Positions 19,881 through 32,515 of a stretch of 64,000 bases of DNA are shown here, in pieces. Position numbers and translations under genes: made by a program. The stretch is from Brevipalpus yothersi (taxonomy: Eukaryota > Arthropoda > Arachnida > Trombidiformes > Tenuipalpidae). Under the pieces are notes generated by a model. The model was not told the origin of the DNA. It worked only from the letters and a program-made list of their open reading frames with translations, and did no database searches. How positions within the stretch are numbered: position 1 is the first letter of the stretch; the number at the start of each line of letters is the position of its first letter. The DNA lies in assembly GCA_003956705.1 (NCBI GenBank), contig QZCP01000196.1:1-64000 (forward strand), in the 5' to 3' direction.

Positions 19881-21664
19881 CGCACTATTGGCAGAGAGGT
19901 CAAGGAGTCGCCACGCAGCTTTGGGATCGAGTTCTTCCTGATCTCGACACAAGACCCATACATAATTGTAACGAACAATTTTATCCTAAGAAAAAAATCA
20001 CATCATAAAAGTTAGAAAAAGAATTAAGCAAGTTTATATAGACAGCTTACCGGATCTCCTTCAACCACATTGCCTTTTGAATCCCTGACAGCCATCAGCT
20101 GTTGAGTTTGGAAAGTAACTATCAGAACAGGGCCTTGTTCCATGATTTTACCCATGGCTAACTGTTGGACGAAAAGTTTCCATAAAATAATGGAAAATGT
20201 ATGATCCAATAATGTAAACTTACGTCGAGGTGAGATACGTCAAGAATTTTCGAGTCAAAAGAATAATTCAATTTACGAGCTTGTTCAATGGGAACTTTAA
20301 GTCTACTATATACCTGTTAAGTGGAAGACAAGTATGGATTGAAGACTTGATAGCTGATAGAAAAGTTAGAACAAACTCACAGATTCATGGCACCAGTCTT
20401 CGAGAATCTCAAGATCTCCTCGTACCATTGCCTCTAAAATATTGGGAATAATATCTACTTCACATTCTTTTAAGAAGACACTCTTATCAAAATCAGGGTC
20501 CATCTTACAAATCTCTGTCAGAGCTTGGGAGAGTTCACTTTTTGAGAACATTCCAGAGAGAATATCAGTCACTTTGTCAGTGAGTGCACGAGATGCTCGA
20601 ACAACTGGATTTTCACTCTCGTCATATTTCATTTTCCAATCGAAAATCTTATTTACATATTGATTATTTTCTTTGAAATCTTCCCAGCTTTTCTTCCATC
20701 GAGAATCTTTATGAAGCTCAACGTTCATTTCACTCCTATAAAACAGAAAAAAGTTTCGAAATATTAGAATAAATTTTTCTGCTTCACTCAATTCAATCTG
20801 ATGCCTGGTTGAGAGCCGAAATTTCAGTTTCTTGTGACTTACTCGTTGATTTCAACTTTGGCGGTAGCAACCTCAGAAACTTCTTTCCTCTTTCTCAATT
20901 TTTTTGGTGGTCTATAGACTCTTGGACCCACAACAGCGGCATCATCAACTTCTTCTTTTATCGCTTTGACTTTCTAGGGTTTGGAAATGGAATGGAATGA
21001 TCTCCTTATCGATTCTTGTGAAATCTTACCTCGGCCACATTTTTGACTGGAGAACTTTCACTCAATTGTTCTGTTTTCCTTGCGAGATCTTCAGCGGCTT
21101 TCTTTGCTTGTTTAACTAGTTCTTCACTGACTTTGAGTCCTTGTTTGCCAAACTCAGTTTTGCTGGCATCTTCAATAGTTTTCTCGAATGTTTCCCTCAA
21201 AACTTTGAGTTGTTCCTTCATTTGTTGAGAACCTTTCGAAGTTTCTTGTTCAAGAGCTTCCTGAAATAGTGCAAAAAGTAATACATCTGGGATCTGTTGC
21301 GGTCAGAAGACAACTTACAAACTTTTCTCGAGCCTTCTTCAGAGCATCTGATTCTTCCAACTTTTGAGCTTCCTCTCGAAATTTTTTGATATTCTCTCTC
21401 ATTTCTTTATTTTTGGCAAGCTCCTGCTTAATATTATCTACAAAATTACCAAAAAATCCTTTCTTATCGGCATTTCCACTGGAAAAACGACGAATCTAAA
21501 CAAATCGAAAACACAAGTGATTATTTACCACCAAAACACTGAATAGTAACACCATATTTACGATCACTTCGATCACTTCGATCAACCGATCTTACCTGAT
21601 GGTTACATATAAGAGGATATAGCTTAGAATGGGAACGATGAGCTATCCTCAATAAGGCTGCCAT
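19866..21664 (-). CDS. TIMM44: Mitochondrial import inner membrane translocase subunit TIM44
   Basis: Matrix-side adaptor that tethers mtHsp70 to the TIM23 channel in the presequence import motor. Eight exons on the minus strand, 21596-21664, 21319-21495, 21030-21260, 20843-20973, 20381-20735, 20224-20313, 20051-20161 and 19866-19985, all have GT-AG borders and join in phase to 427 residues, close to the family length. Exon 1 encodes a basic amphipathic presequence (MAALLRIAHRSHSKLYPL). Next come KGFFGNFVDNIKQELAKNKE and a Lys/Glu-rich helical N-domain. The C-terminal Tim44 domain contains MDPDFDKSVFLKECEVDIIP, LAMGKIMEQGPVLIVTFQTQ and a final VWVLCRDQEELDPKAAWRLL. It lies head-to-head with SNRPG (453 bp between starts). 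Its last exon is duplicated at 17.4-17.5 kb. Confidence 0.95.
21561..21585. repeat. Short tandem of CGATCACTT
   Basis: About 2.5 copies of a 9-bp unit lie in TIM44 intron 1, next to the exon 1 donor. Confidence 0.7.
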
Positions 21665-22117
21665 CAAAAGGCCACAATGATGGGAAAACAAATTTTACTC
21701 AAACAATTAACAAACAGTGTAGCCAAATTTTAACGATGTCCAAACATGCTTTCCATGTGTTTACCTCGTGAACATCTCTTCATTGATTCACTTTTTTTCA
21801 TGCCGGGAAAAGTTCACATCTTGCCCAATAGAGTGCGCTTTTCGTATCAGCTGTTGAAGGAAAATTTTTTCCACACTTTTTTCAGTTGTGTTTTGAGCCG
21901 CAATATTAAAATTTAAATTTCTAAGTTTCAATTATCCTCTCTTAATTGTTTGATCAACATATCGTTTTTGATCCTCGTTTCATCGTCACAGCATCTTTTC
22001 AGGTCATCATTCAAAGGTATGGTATAGATTGTCTGTTTTTGTGTTATGGTCTGATGGGATGTGTTATTTCCTCTCTCTCTCTCTTTCTCTCTCTCTGAAC
22101 AGAATCAATAAGCTACC
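21665..22117. promoter_or_regulatory. Bidirectional promoter of TIM44 and SNRPG with SNRPG 5' UTR intron
   Basis: This 453-bp interval separates divergent start codons of two housekeeping genes. A probable intron lies in the SNRPG leader: AAAG|GTATGG at 22016/22017 to a CT-rich tract and GAACAG ending at 22102, 15 bases before the ATG. No TATA box stands out. Confidence 0.5.
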
Positions 22118-22351
22118 ATGAGTCGAGCCCATCCACCTGAATTGAAAAAGTATCTGGACAAACAGTTGTCACTGAAATTGAATGGAAATCGAAAAGTGAC
22201 CGGAATTCTGCGTGGCTTCGACCCGTTCATGAATCTGGTTTTGGATGAAGCACAGGAAGAAAGTAGACGAGGTGAAAAAATACCTCTCGGAATGATCGTG
22301 GTACGTGGTAATGCAGTTTATCTTCTCGAAGCACTCGATAGAATAAGCTAA
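22118..22351 (+). CDS. SNRPG: Small nuclear ribonucleoprotein G (SmG)
   Basis: Core Sm protein. It joins SmE and SmF in the heptameric ring on U1, U2, U4 and U5 snRNAs and functions in pre-mRNA splicing. The single coding exon gives 77 residues, the normal size. It starts MSRAHPPELKKYLDKQLSLK, close to other SmG proteins. Sm1 covers about 14-45 (GILRGFDPFMNLVLDEA, with the RNA-contact Asn39) and Sm2 about 57-73 (GMIVVRGNAVYLLEAL, with Arg63-Gly64-Asn65). It diverges from TIM44. An AATAAA at 22474-22479 is a likely poly(A) signal. The presence of the gene agrees with the intron-rich structure of its neighbours. Identity is secure. Confidence 0.97.
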   Translation: MSRAHPPELKKYLDKQLSLKLNGNRKVTGILRGFDPFMNLVLDEAQEESRRGEKIPLGMIVVRGNAVYLLEALDRIS

Positions 22352-23172
22352 TTGAGTTGGGTAGCAAATTGGAATCCAAATAATAGATTTTGATCGATCA
22401 GAACGACAAGAAAGCTTGAGCCCTGGTCTTTTTTCTATTTATTTCATCTCTCAATCTCATGGTCTCGTTGTAAAATAAAAATAAAAAATACATTAAGCTC
22501 ATCTAGAGCTTTACGACCATAAAATCATTCCCCCACCGACAAGTGTTTCAAATTTCAAATTACGAATGATAACTTCGTTTGTTTGGCCCTTTCCTTATCT
22601 ATTACTATCCGATACTCTTGACTACTGATGTGAGACAATTCCATTGTGCTGCAGAGTCGTTAATGTGTTACATGAATCGATCGTGAGATTACATGATGAA
22701 CAGATGTAATCCTACCTGGATTATGGAGCTGCGAGCGAAAGATCAGGGATGAGAATTCGTGAGGAAAGAGAAGGACAAGAGGCTGAGGAATGAGTATAAA
22801 CCATTCCACTTATTCAATTAGTCAATCAACTTGTCCTAGAGGAACCATAAAACGGCAAACAAATGAGGGGAAAAGGTTGTTGTTCGTTTATGGACACACG
22901 ACCAGGTCACCCGTCCACTCACGTGCCCGTATTGAGTGGCACGAGTTACTGGCACTAGCTCTTCCGTCCATCAAGCTGAGAGTAAACACTTTGGGAGAAA
23001 GAGAGAGAGAGAGAGAGAGAGACAGAATAATGTTCGAGCACAGTTAGATTTATTGAATCATCGGTGGCTTCTCAATGGCACCGTATATGACTTTCATCCC
23101 GCCCTTCTCAGTCGATGGTTTTCCCATTAAGTTTCAATGTTGGTACCGAAATGTTTCCCGAAGGAGTGAGAA

Positions 23173-23209
<37 letters not shown>

Positions 23210-24984
23210 AATTTGTTCTCTCTTGTAGCTCCTATTTTCTCCTCGAGAAAGCTTCGACTGTATCCATATCAACTGTAGAGAGAGCTGATAGAGGAGGAAT
23301 GGAATAGAATTTTTTCGGCTTTGTGGCCATTGTTTAGGACTTCAGACCCATCGATCATTTGAATATCTTATGGTTTTCAAAAACACAGCGCTGAGGTGAA
23401 AATTCAGTGAGTTCTTGAAAAGCAGCTCGTTGCAAAATTTTTGATGGTTCAAACCTTTCACTTTAGTCATTTGTTATTTTCACTGACCATTCGATGAAAA
23501 ATTGTCCTTCTCAGAAAAGGGAAAAAATCTGGAGGCCGTTAATTTTTCCTGTGAACTGAGCAGTAACCCACATCATTAGTTCCACATCTTGACAAAGCTT
23601 TCTGAATATTCTATCAAGCTCATCATTTTTTTACCAATTCATCTCACCCTGAGGCAAGATTTTTGTATCTCCACTGCAAAAAGGTGTAGCACAGAATAGG
23701 GTAAAGTGTCATTGCTTTAAAATGAGTTTATGAATTCATAAGTACAACGTCAAAATTTAAGTTTTCAGTTGTACAAGGTTTGTTGAATGGAAGATGGCAG
23801 CTCACTGAAAATAGGGCAAATAGATAATTTTTCTAGAAAATCAAGTTCGACTGATTTATTCAATCAATTCTCTGGACCATGATCGAACTAATCCATGGAG
23901 ATGTAAAGACCATCTTGATCTTGACTTCTCATTGAATATTTTTGGACATTGAATGATCCGAACCCAAGTATCAGCTGAGCTTAGCTCTGATTCCCCCTCA
24001 CTCGTCTGTTTAGTGATATAAATTGTATGACAAGTCTGATAGACAATCACAAGATTGCAAATATTCACAATGATGTCAATGTATCCCTAAAAGCGGAATC
24101 TTTTCTCGATCAGTATTTGAAGAAAGAAGTGAAGAAAGGTAGCCTGAGGTCACGCTTAGATTCAGATCATGATGAAAGCCAAACATTTACTTACCGTTAC
24201 GCTTTTCATATGGATGGTAGTACTTTTGATCCGACATCTCTTCATCTCTTCTGTCAATTGGGATCGTAAAATGTCACCAACAACACGATCTAAAGGCACT
24301 AGATTATATGTATAAAAATCTCTAGTGTCCTCAATCTTCATCTCTCTCTTCCAACAACCGATCATGGATTGTCTAGTAGCTATCAGCTTTCGAAGAGCTC
24401 AATGCTATACTACCCTGATGTTCTCCGATCACAGAGGGATATTCATCATTTAAGAGGCTTGTTTTTCATCTCAAATCATGTCCTCGGACTAAGTTGAGAA
24501 CCATGGACCTTCGGGACTTTATAGATTCTAAGCAGCTCATACTATCATGAAACTTCTTTTGTCTCTTCCATTAATCCTTTCAGAGTCATTTTTTCGAGCC
24601 TCTCTTGATGGATTCCGACTCAATAGCTTGAATCGATATTCGAATTTTACCTCACAAAGCTACTTTTTGACCATGAAAGATTCACTGGAATCGAGCAAAG
24701 TGAGCATTGCTATTCTCATCATCAATTGAAACGAATGAAATAGAGGCTCAGGTCATTTTTGGATTTTAAATGCATGTAAAAAATTTTCACACTATTCAGG
24801 AGGAGGTTAACCTGGATGTACTAGCCATCAGAGCTCACAGAGGCATGAATTTCCCTATTTGCAATGAACTTTGCTAAGCTAACAATGCCAATGAGGTAAT
24901 CATTTACCTGAAATTGGTGAAGTGCTTCCATGCATTTTCACAAACCAGCCAACACAAAAGGCATGTAGACTAACAAGAGGATCA

Positions 24985-24988
<4 letters not shown>

Positions 24989-25052
<64 letters not shown>
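24989..25052. repeat. (GA)n microsatellite
   Basis: Uninterrupted GA run of about 32 units. It is the first long tract with purines on the plus strand; the long dinucleotide tracts in the first 11 kb are all TC. Confidence 0.95.
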
Positions 25053-25056
<4 letters not shown>

Positions 25057-25398
25057 CGATTTTGTTTGCAAGCTAAAGTTAATTGTAGAGAAGAGATGAA
25101 AATGCAATCATTTTGCCTCTTCTCCATCTCTCATTCCTATTTTTCTATGCTCACTTTCGGTGAAATATGGAACTAATCTTGCATCTCTCAAGGGTAGGAA
25201 ATGATCCATATTTAGGGAACAAACTTGGCTGAAGAATCATCCTAAAGATCATTCCTCCACCTCATCACTAGCCATCTGCTCTCATCCTCCCACTTCTCTG
25301 GCCTTCCTCATCCTCCTCCTCCCACACCGCCCAGCCCACTCGATGCTCGCTTTGCAGCTCTCGAGACTCGTGAGCCTCGAGTCCATGTTCATCATTGA

Positions 25399-25402
<4 letters not shown>

Positions 25403-25442
<40 letters not shown>
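25403..25442. repeat. (TC)n microsatellite
   Basis: TC run of about 20 units, 350 bp from the preceding GA tract and in opposite orientation. Confidence 0.95.
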
Positions 25443-25445
<3 letters not shown>

Positions 25446-26283
25446 CTCACTCTATTGTCGCCCACCAAGAGACCCAAGTCCACAGCTAATCCAGTTAGAA
25501 TACTCATCGAATTAGCTATCATCGGTTACTTGCCTTTCCCCTTCACTAGAGTACGTTCTTTTATATCTAGTGGGCCATTTGAGGAAGAATCTTCACATCA
25601 GTCCAAATTGTACTCAAGACGAACTCTCTTCCAATAGTTCTCATCCTTGATGCATAAACTGTTATCCATGATACTTGCACGAGAACGCATCATGGTCACG
25701 AGGCACGTTCATTTTGAGGAGAAAAAACTGAAAAATTCAATCTTCCTCTTCATGAGAACAGCATTTCCCACTCTTTTCACAAAACCTAGGCACGTTCCAT
25801 AGTTTTTTCTCACTTGATTTTGATGTAGAAAAATCATGAAATTGTAGTTGAAAATCTAGATAAGCAGAGTGATTGTATTGCTGAGATGATGCTTATTAAC
25901 ATGATGAGAGGTAGAGAGAGATATGATAGGATTATTATTACATCAAGTAAACTTTAAGAAGATCCAAAGGTTCCTTCTGGCCATTGTTGAGGGAATTTTA
26001 GACCATTCCTGTTGAAAATTTGTGTTTGACAGGATCCTTTTCTCTTTAATTGGCAAACTGATGACGATTCGTCGAAATGAAGATAGAACATTGACTGGTC
26101 AGAACTTTGGTGATCACTTTGGATCAATTGGTTCTGAGTCCCATTTCAGTGTAATTGCAGATTGATCTCCTCTAGCTATCATCCACATTTTGGCCTGTTG
26201 AGTTTTAATGCAAAGATTTAATTGAGCACGAGAACATCTTCAGAGAATGAGACAATAAAAAACTGGACCAAATCACTTTTTCT

Positions 26284-29015
26284 TCATCCATTCACATTAC
26301 CTCCATTAACTGCTGAATACTTCATTCGTTTTTGCTTTTGTCTCTGATTACAAAACCATACTCGAACCACATTCTTTTTTAGCTCTAATTTTTCGGCTAT
26401 TGCAGCGATCTTCTCACCCGAAGGTCTCGGTTGCATCACAAAATATGCCTCCAAAGATCGCTTTTCAGGGGCTGCAATTGATGTACGCTTTCGCTTCTTG
26501 TCACTGGAAGGCAGAACATTTGGACAATCTTGACCATCACCTCGACTACGAGCCTTTCGAGCTTGATTCTCGGCTGCCTCCAGCCATTGGTGTAGTATTG
26601 GCTTGAGGGCGACCATATTGTTGTGAGATAATGTTAAAGATTCAAATCTGAAAATAAATTGAATGTTTTTTTGAATCAAAAGAGAAGAAGCTTTTTGATC
26701 TCAATCTAGTCACTAGTAAAGATTTGTATAATTTTCATCAGATTTTAGCTCTAGAAAGCGCCCTCAAGTAGTGTCAGAAAACCTGTGAAAGACATTAGAC
26801 AGATATGATTTGTTGCTAATTACCTGCAAATTGTACTCTGAGAAAGAGAGCCTACACCGGGCATCTTGAGGTTGGCCAGAGCACGGCCAACATCAGCCTG
26901 GGTAACACCGAGCTTGATGCGACGCTGTTTAAAGCGTTCGGCAAACGCCTCTAATTCACGAGGATCAGCTTCCAACAATCCAGGATCGGTGGCTGCATGA
27001 TGCGGTGGAGTGGTGGTGAAAGTATTATGATGATGTGAATTGTGGTGTCCACTATGGTGATGAGCATGATGAAAGGGTGATTGCATTTGATGGGCTGCAC
27101 TGATTTGACTGGCCGCTGGATGATGATGGAATCCGGATATCATTCCATTAACTAAAAGGGCTTCATTATTACTATAGGAGCTTTGAGATGATAGGTTGCT
27201 TATACTATTCACCGAGTTGGGATGATGAGGGTGGCTGAATGGAAAGAATTGTCAGAAATTGAGCAAGAAAAGTGGAAATAGAAATGGAACATATGAATAC
27301 AAATTTAAGAGAAGTCTTTCTTAAAATTAGAAATCGATCAATTAAATTCTTTCTTTGTCTCTAGCTAGCTAGTTTTTTCCTCAAAAATATTCAATGGCCA
27401 TGTTTCAAGAATAATTGTTCCAAGGGAATCGAAAAATGAGCTCTTGAGTCATAGCCTCAAGATCTATTTTCAGGATCTTTCGTTCATTGGTTGATGGTGA
27501 TCCAAAGTTTGCATTCCAATCAAATTATTGAAATATTCATTCGTATGCAACACTGATTTTTCATCCTTCTATGATTGTTTATCATTAGAGGATTGTTCCA
27601 CAATATCGTGGAGTTCCAATTGATCACGCTAGATGAGGGCTTCCTATGAACGAAATTATCACACTCAATATTGGTGAGATCATGAAAGACTCTCGAGGCA
27701 AGCTTGATACTGAGTGCTCCATAAAAGGATTTGTTGCTTGTTCATAGAATAACATTGAGTAAACCCTCCAGGCAAGAGATCAGATTAAAGGGCCATTAAC
27801 ATAGATGTAATCCCTGCATTATCATCCTAACTTGACAAAGAAATAGCGGGACTATGAGATTAGTTTGGCAACCCCAAAAAAGAAACGAGATTTTTGATCC
27901 ATACATTGACAGGATAGAAAGCATCTTCTCATAATAACACTACATACACACACATACACAAATTAAACTAAATCATACCTCGCCTGTGGTCCATATGAAG
28001 CGAATGTATAGTGAGATGGATCTGAGGCTGCGGCTGCAATTGCTGCGGGCAATGATCCCGACATAGGATCTCCGGTCAAAAAGTCGTGCATCTCGCTTGG
28101 ATGATGCTGTCTTCCTGCTACTCCAGTGACGTGATGATGACACATGGACGAAACGTCTGATTTTATGTTACCATGATGTCGATTGCTAAGATCATGCAGC
28201 TCAGCTGCTGCATCTAGTCCTCCTGAGAATATGTTACCAGGTCCCTGCGGAAGAAAGTTGCAAATCGTATTCAAAATTGCAATATTTTAAATTTTCTACT
28301 GTCACAAATCGCAATTTTTTGGGCTCTTTCAATCTTTGGATCGAAAGTGGTTACAATCCATACACCTTTTTGCAGTTCAGACTCTATCAAACTATATGAT
28401 GCATTGTTTCTGGGCTGAAGAAGCTGAAAACTTTTCATGCTGTGTAAAATGCGTTATACAGAGAATAGAGAAGAATGATCAGGAGAAAATCAGTGGCTCT
28501 CTCTCGCTCCCACCTGATAATATCATGCGAAAATTTCTTTGGACTATTCTTCATATCGATGAATCGATGAATCATCGACAGGTCACGGACTGGCCATCTC
28601 TTGTTCATTCTTATTCTCAAATTCAGCTCATTTTGATAATCGGTTTGCCAGATCAGCTCAGTTAGGCATGCAGATGAGCTGCATGGTCATTAATACTTAA
28701 TGGCGAGGCGAAAAAACTTTTAATATCCACTATCGAAACAAGTTCATAGACACAGGGATCATGGAGAGAGAATAATAAGGCTGAATGGACAGTGGACCGT
28801 AGCGACAGGTAAATCAGTGAAATCAATCTGGCCTGAGAGCGGATCTCTGAAACTCATCATTAGATATATTGGCCGATTAAGTGTTCTGATTGAGTGTCAG
28901 GACCTGGTCTGGATTTTTATGATCCCCCTTCCTACCTGACACACATGACAATGAATGAGTGTGTCTATCAGAGGTCGTGTCCATATAAGCAGTTACAACA
29001 CACATACAGAGAGAG

Positions 29016-29102
<87 letters not shown>

Positions 29103-31121
29103 AGAAGTGATCCGATGGGCGCTTGGCTGGTTATCAAAAACTTCATGGGAAGATGACGGCTGATATTCACATGATTCATGGGGAGAGCTTAGCCATTCTA
29201 ACTATCCAATGTTGCAATTCACCATGGCATATTCTCGTACCTTACTCTGTGATCAACATCTCAATGACAATTTTTTATTTCTCTCATTATTCATCTGGTC
29301 CAATGTTCATAGTCTGGAAGCAGATATTTATACTGATTTCTATGGACAGCTTTTCATGTGTAATTAGTGCGATATTTCTGGTCAACTAATGCGAGTGTTA
29401 GAAATAAAGTCTTTTTGAGGCTCTTTTTCTCCTTTTATGTAACAAATATATGCACCACTTTCATTTAACTACTTTTAGAGTCTATAATCATTCCATTCGA
29501 GCTTTATTCTGTACAGTTAACTTGAATAGAACTTGGAAAAATAAAGTTATCGATTGTGGAGCTAGATAGAATATGAATCATTTCAAGAGAAAATTCTGGT
29601 AATACTAGGGAATACGATTCTCAGAAACTTGGATCTGAAAATAATCACCTCACCATGATGATGAATGGTGAACTCATACCACAAGTGTTTTCATTTCATG
29701 ATGATCGTCACGAGAGAGTAAAATTGCTGGATGTTGTTTAATAGAAGAGGAGAAATTGGTTTCCATCTAAGCCATAGAGTTGTGCAGTGAGCCGCAAACA
29801 ATTCTGAGCATCTCAAAGAAATTGAACAAATCAAGAGAATAGATGCATCAAAATGGATCTAGAAAAGCGAGAAGGAAAAAGGGCGGAATGAGCGCATACA
29901 GCATTCCAGAACATCTCAGTAATCAATATAGGCTAAGAGTATTGAGTACCTCTACTTCTTTTTTCTAGCTAATATCATCTCACCTTCTCTTACATTGAAT
30001 GAATGAATGAAGCAATCCCTCTCCAATAGTCAATGTAGGCCTAATGGATTAAAATCAAATTGTGAAACAATAATTTCTCAAATTCAACAGATTATAAATA
30101 GCCTACCTCAATTGATAATTGTTGGAAGAGAAATAAGATGTAACACAAGGCACATAATTTTTGTCTTAGATCATTAGTTTCGGAGAAGAAATTGTCCCAC
30201 AAAATTTGATTCAACTTTTATACAGCACAAACTCAAGAAAATAATTCGATGATTTTAGCCTGGATAAACTGGATACTTCAATTGAAAGATCAGACACAGA
30301 GGACAGATCTTATCATTTGGTTTGTACCAACAGTCAACTTCAACGATTAGATCAGTCAACCTAAAATACTAAAGATTTATACTAAAACACATACACAACA
30401 GAACATAGAACAAGAAGAAGAACATAAACTGAGAAAATGTATTTAGAAAAGAGGTTATGTTTTTCAGGAAAAAATGTAAAAAGATGGTGAATCAAAGTGG
30501 AAGAAAAAGGCAATACTGAAATCAACTGGAGTAAGTAGACAAGAGCAACCAAGTGAAGAATTTTGTGAATGAAATGTGTAGTAACAGAGATTATTCATTC
30601 ATAATGTTAATTGTAGCTAACCGTATCTTTATCAATGATGTATTTGAACTTGAACAGCCTAATCCTTCATCAGCAGTGCTCTTTCATCAAAGGAGTCAGT
30701 TAATTATTCAAAGGCAGCTCATGAATATTTTTTGTGAGTCGCTTATTATAAAAACATGAACTCACTGAGACTAGACTTCAATTGCTAAATAAAATATTTG
30801 CCCAATCATAAGACCAGAGGGGAGAGGGGAGAGAGGAGAGAGGAGAGAGAAGGAAAAAAGGTAGTAACACTGGAAGAGAGAGAGGGAGGCTGTGAAGAAG
30901 GACATCTCAAACAAGGTGAAAAAAGGGTTCCTCAAGCGATCATTGAGATGGGATCCTCATCCCAGTCCTTCCTAGGACCTGGAGGTAAATGTAGTGTAGA
31001 GGGATGAGGTAAAATTTGTCCTCATAAAAATGCCAAAGTATGACAAATGGCCACTCGGACATGATTATATTCATGCCAATGGTCATCATGAGAAGTATCC
31101 AGAGGGAGAGGGGGGTCAGGT

Positions 31122-31160
<39 letters not shown>

Positions 31161-32101
31161 TCATACTAAATGTTGACTAGTCTTCATTTCTGTGTATAGC
31201 GGATTTCAAGCCCTCTCCGTTTGCTTCACTGCCCCTTCCACTTGACTGGCTGCCTTTGCCAAGGTAATGGAGGCAGAAAGTTTTAAATAGTTTATAAAGC
31301 CATGCAAAAATTATGCAGCTTTCTAGTCTGATAGAGTAGAAGAGCAAGAAAAGAGAGGAAAAAAGGAGGGGGAAAAGAGAGCCAAGAACTGTTGGGTGAG
31401 TCAGGGAGGAGATGAAGAAATAGGAAACATCATGTATGAAGAGATTCTCATTTCAGATTTTACCCTCATCAAAGTACCCGATGAACATGCCATCCCTACC
31501 ATGTCTACCAAATGTGTTTGTATCTTTGTGTGTATGATAATAACTGTCTATCTTGAGCTATTTCAGTGATCAATGCTTGTGCCGATGTTTCATCCAAATA
31601 ATAAGATCAAAAAAGGTAGAAACATTGACAAAGGGTTATACAATCCTTTACTTATTATAGCGAATGTATTATCATCATGGTTCAGTGAAATATTCAGATT
31701 GATGAAAATGAGAAGAAATAGTCAAAATTTCAATCGTGAGAGTGATCAACCAATTTTTACCCTGAAATTCAGCATCTCCAGAATGTTCAACCTCTCATCG
31801 TAATTACGATTTTACAGTGAAGTGTTTTTTCAGGGGCAAAAGGTAAGAAGCAATATTTCGCTATGTGTGGGGCACTTACCGTTACAGAGGAGTGGTGACT
31901 AGTTGGAATAGGTGTGCAGTGTCTTCTCATATCCCGATAGTGTAAAGATGATGGTGTGTAGGCCGGTGAGGTGGGTGAATATGTCCGAGGTGCTGGCGAG
32001 CTGGTGGCAGGTAAGCTCGTGGTGCCTCCAGGAACAGACAGGGAGCTCACCGAAGGTCCCGAGAAGCATGGGCTGCTCGTCTTCACAATGCAACTATTCA
32101 T
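26284..32101 (-). CDS. acj6: POU class IV transcription factor (acj6/Brn3 type)
   Basis: Sequence-specific neuronal transcription factor; POU-IV proteins set sensory neuron identity. Four exons on the minus strand, 31880-32101, 27979-28244, 26824-27234 and 26284-26647, join in phase (0, 2, 2) to 420 residues. Exon 1 (74 residues) has YTPSSLHYRDMRRHCTPIP, resembling the POU-IV box of acj6. A His-rich linker follows. The POU-specific domain is at about 253-327 (DPRELEAFAERFKQRRIKLG, VGSLSQSTICRFESLTLSHN). The POU homeodomain is at about 350-409 (TSIAAPEKRSLEAYF, NVVRVWFCNQRQKQKRMK). The domain cores are nearly identical to acj6/Brn3. The ATG at 32101 is a plausible start, but an alternative acceptor just inside it (exon from 32093) would imply another upstream exon. 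A GGAG|GTAATG near the end could be a further donor. Confidence 0.92.
29009..29097. repeat. Compound (GAAA)n(GA)n microsatellite
   Basis: A short GA lead, about six GAAA units, then about 28 GA units, inside acj6 intron 1. The same composite pattern recurs at 39411-39507 and in shorter form at 47031-47062. Confidence 0.94.
31126..31157. repeat. (GA)n microsatellite
   Basis: GA run of about 16 units in acj6 intron 1. Confidence 0.93.
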
Positions 32102-32343
32102 AATATAAATATTGTAACAAGAAGAGGGTGAAACACTTTCATACCGCAAACATGTCAACTATCCTTTCTCACCTCTGATGCTCACAGCAACATACACACA
32201 TACACACATTGAGACCCAGAGCCACAGGAAAGGCTCTCTCTCTCTCTCTCTAGCTCCATACTCTCCTCGCCTCATCCAGCAATGTTCTCTACTCTCTCGC
32301 CTTTCTTTCCCATTCGCTCTCTCTTTCTACTGACCATCTCACC

Positions 32344-32448
32344 CTCTCTCTCTCTCTCTCTCTCTCTTTCTTTCTTTCCTTCTCTTTCTCTTTCTCTTTC
32401 TCTTTTTCTATTTTGCCATGATATTCCAATATCATCACATCACATCTC

Positions 32449-32509
<61 letters not shown>
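32344..32509. repeat. Pair of TC tracts upstream of acj6-like exon 1
   Basis: TC runs at 32344-32368 and 32453-32509 with TTTC-rich sequence between, 240-410 bp before the proposed acj6 start. Polypyrimidine/polypurine DNA of this kind can act as a GAGA-type promoter element, but that is inference. Confidence 0.85.

Positions 32510-32515
<6 letters not shown>

Larger units (their letters stand above)
22352..26283. other. Intergenic between SNRPG and the acj6-like gene
   Basis: This 3.9 kb stretch contains no recognised exon. It holds GA/TC tracts at about 22999-23022, 23176-23209, 24989-25052 and 25403-25442. The right end should include the 3' UTR of the minus-strand POU gene. Small open frames near 24.0-24.7 kb have no motif or splice support. 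Confidence 0.6.
28245..31879 (-). other. Intron 1 of the acj6-like gene
   Basis: This 3.6 kb intron lies between the POU-IV-box exon and exon 2. It carries an AAAG/GA compound repeat at 29009-29097 and GA at 31126-31157. I saw no further exon; small POU-IV exons could be hidden here. Confidence 0.7.

Noticed and set aside
24547..24729. 60-residue frame with a signal-peptide-like start (MKLLLSLPLIL)
   Set aside because: Too short, no cysteines or motif, and no promoter or splice context.
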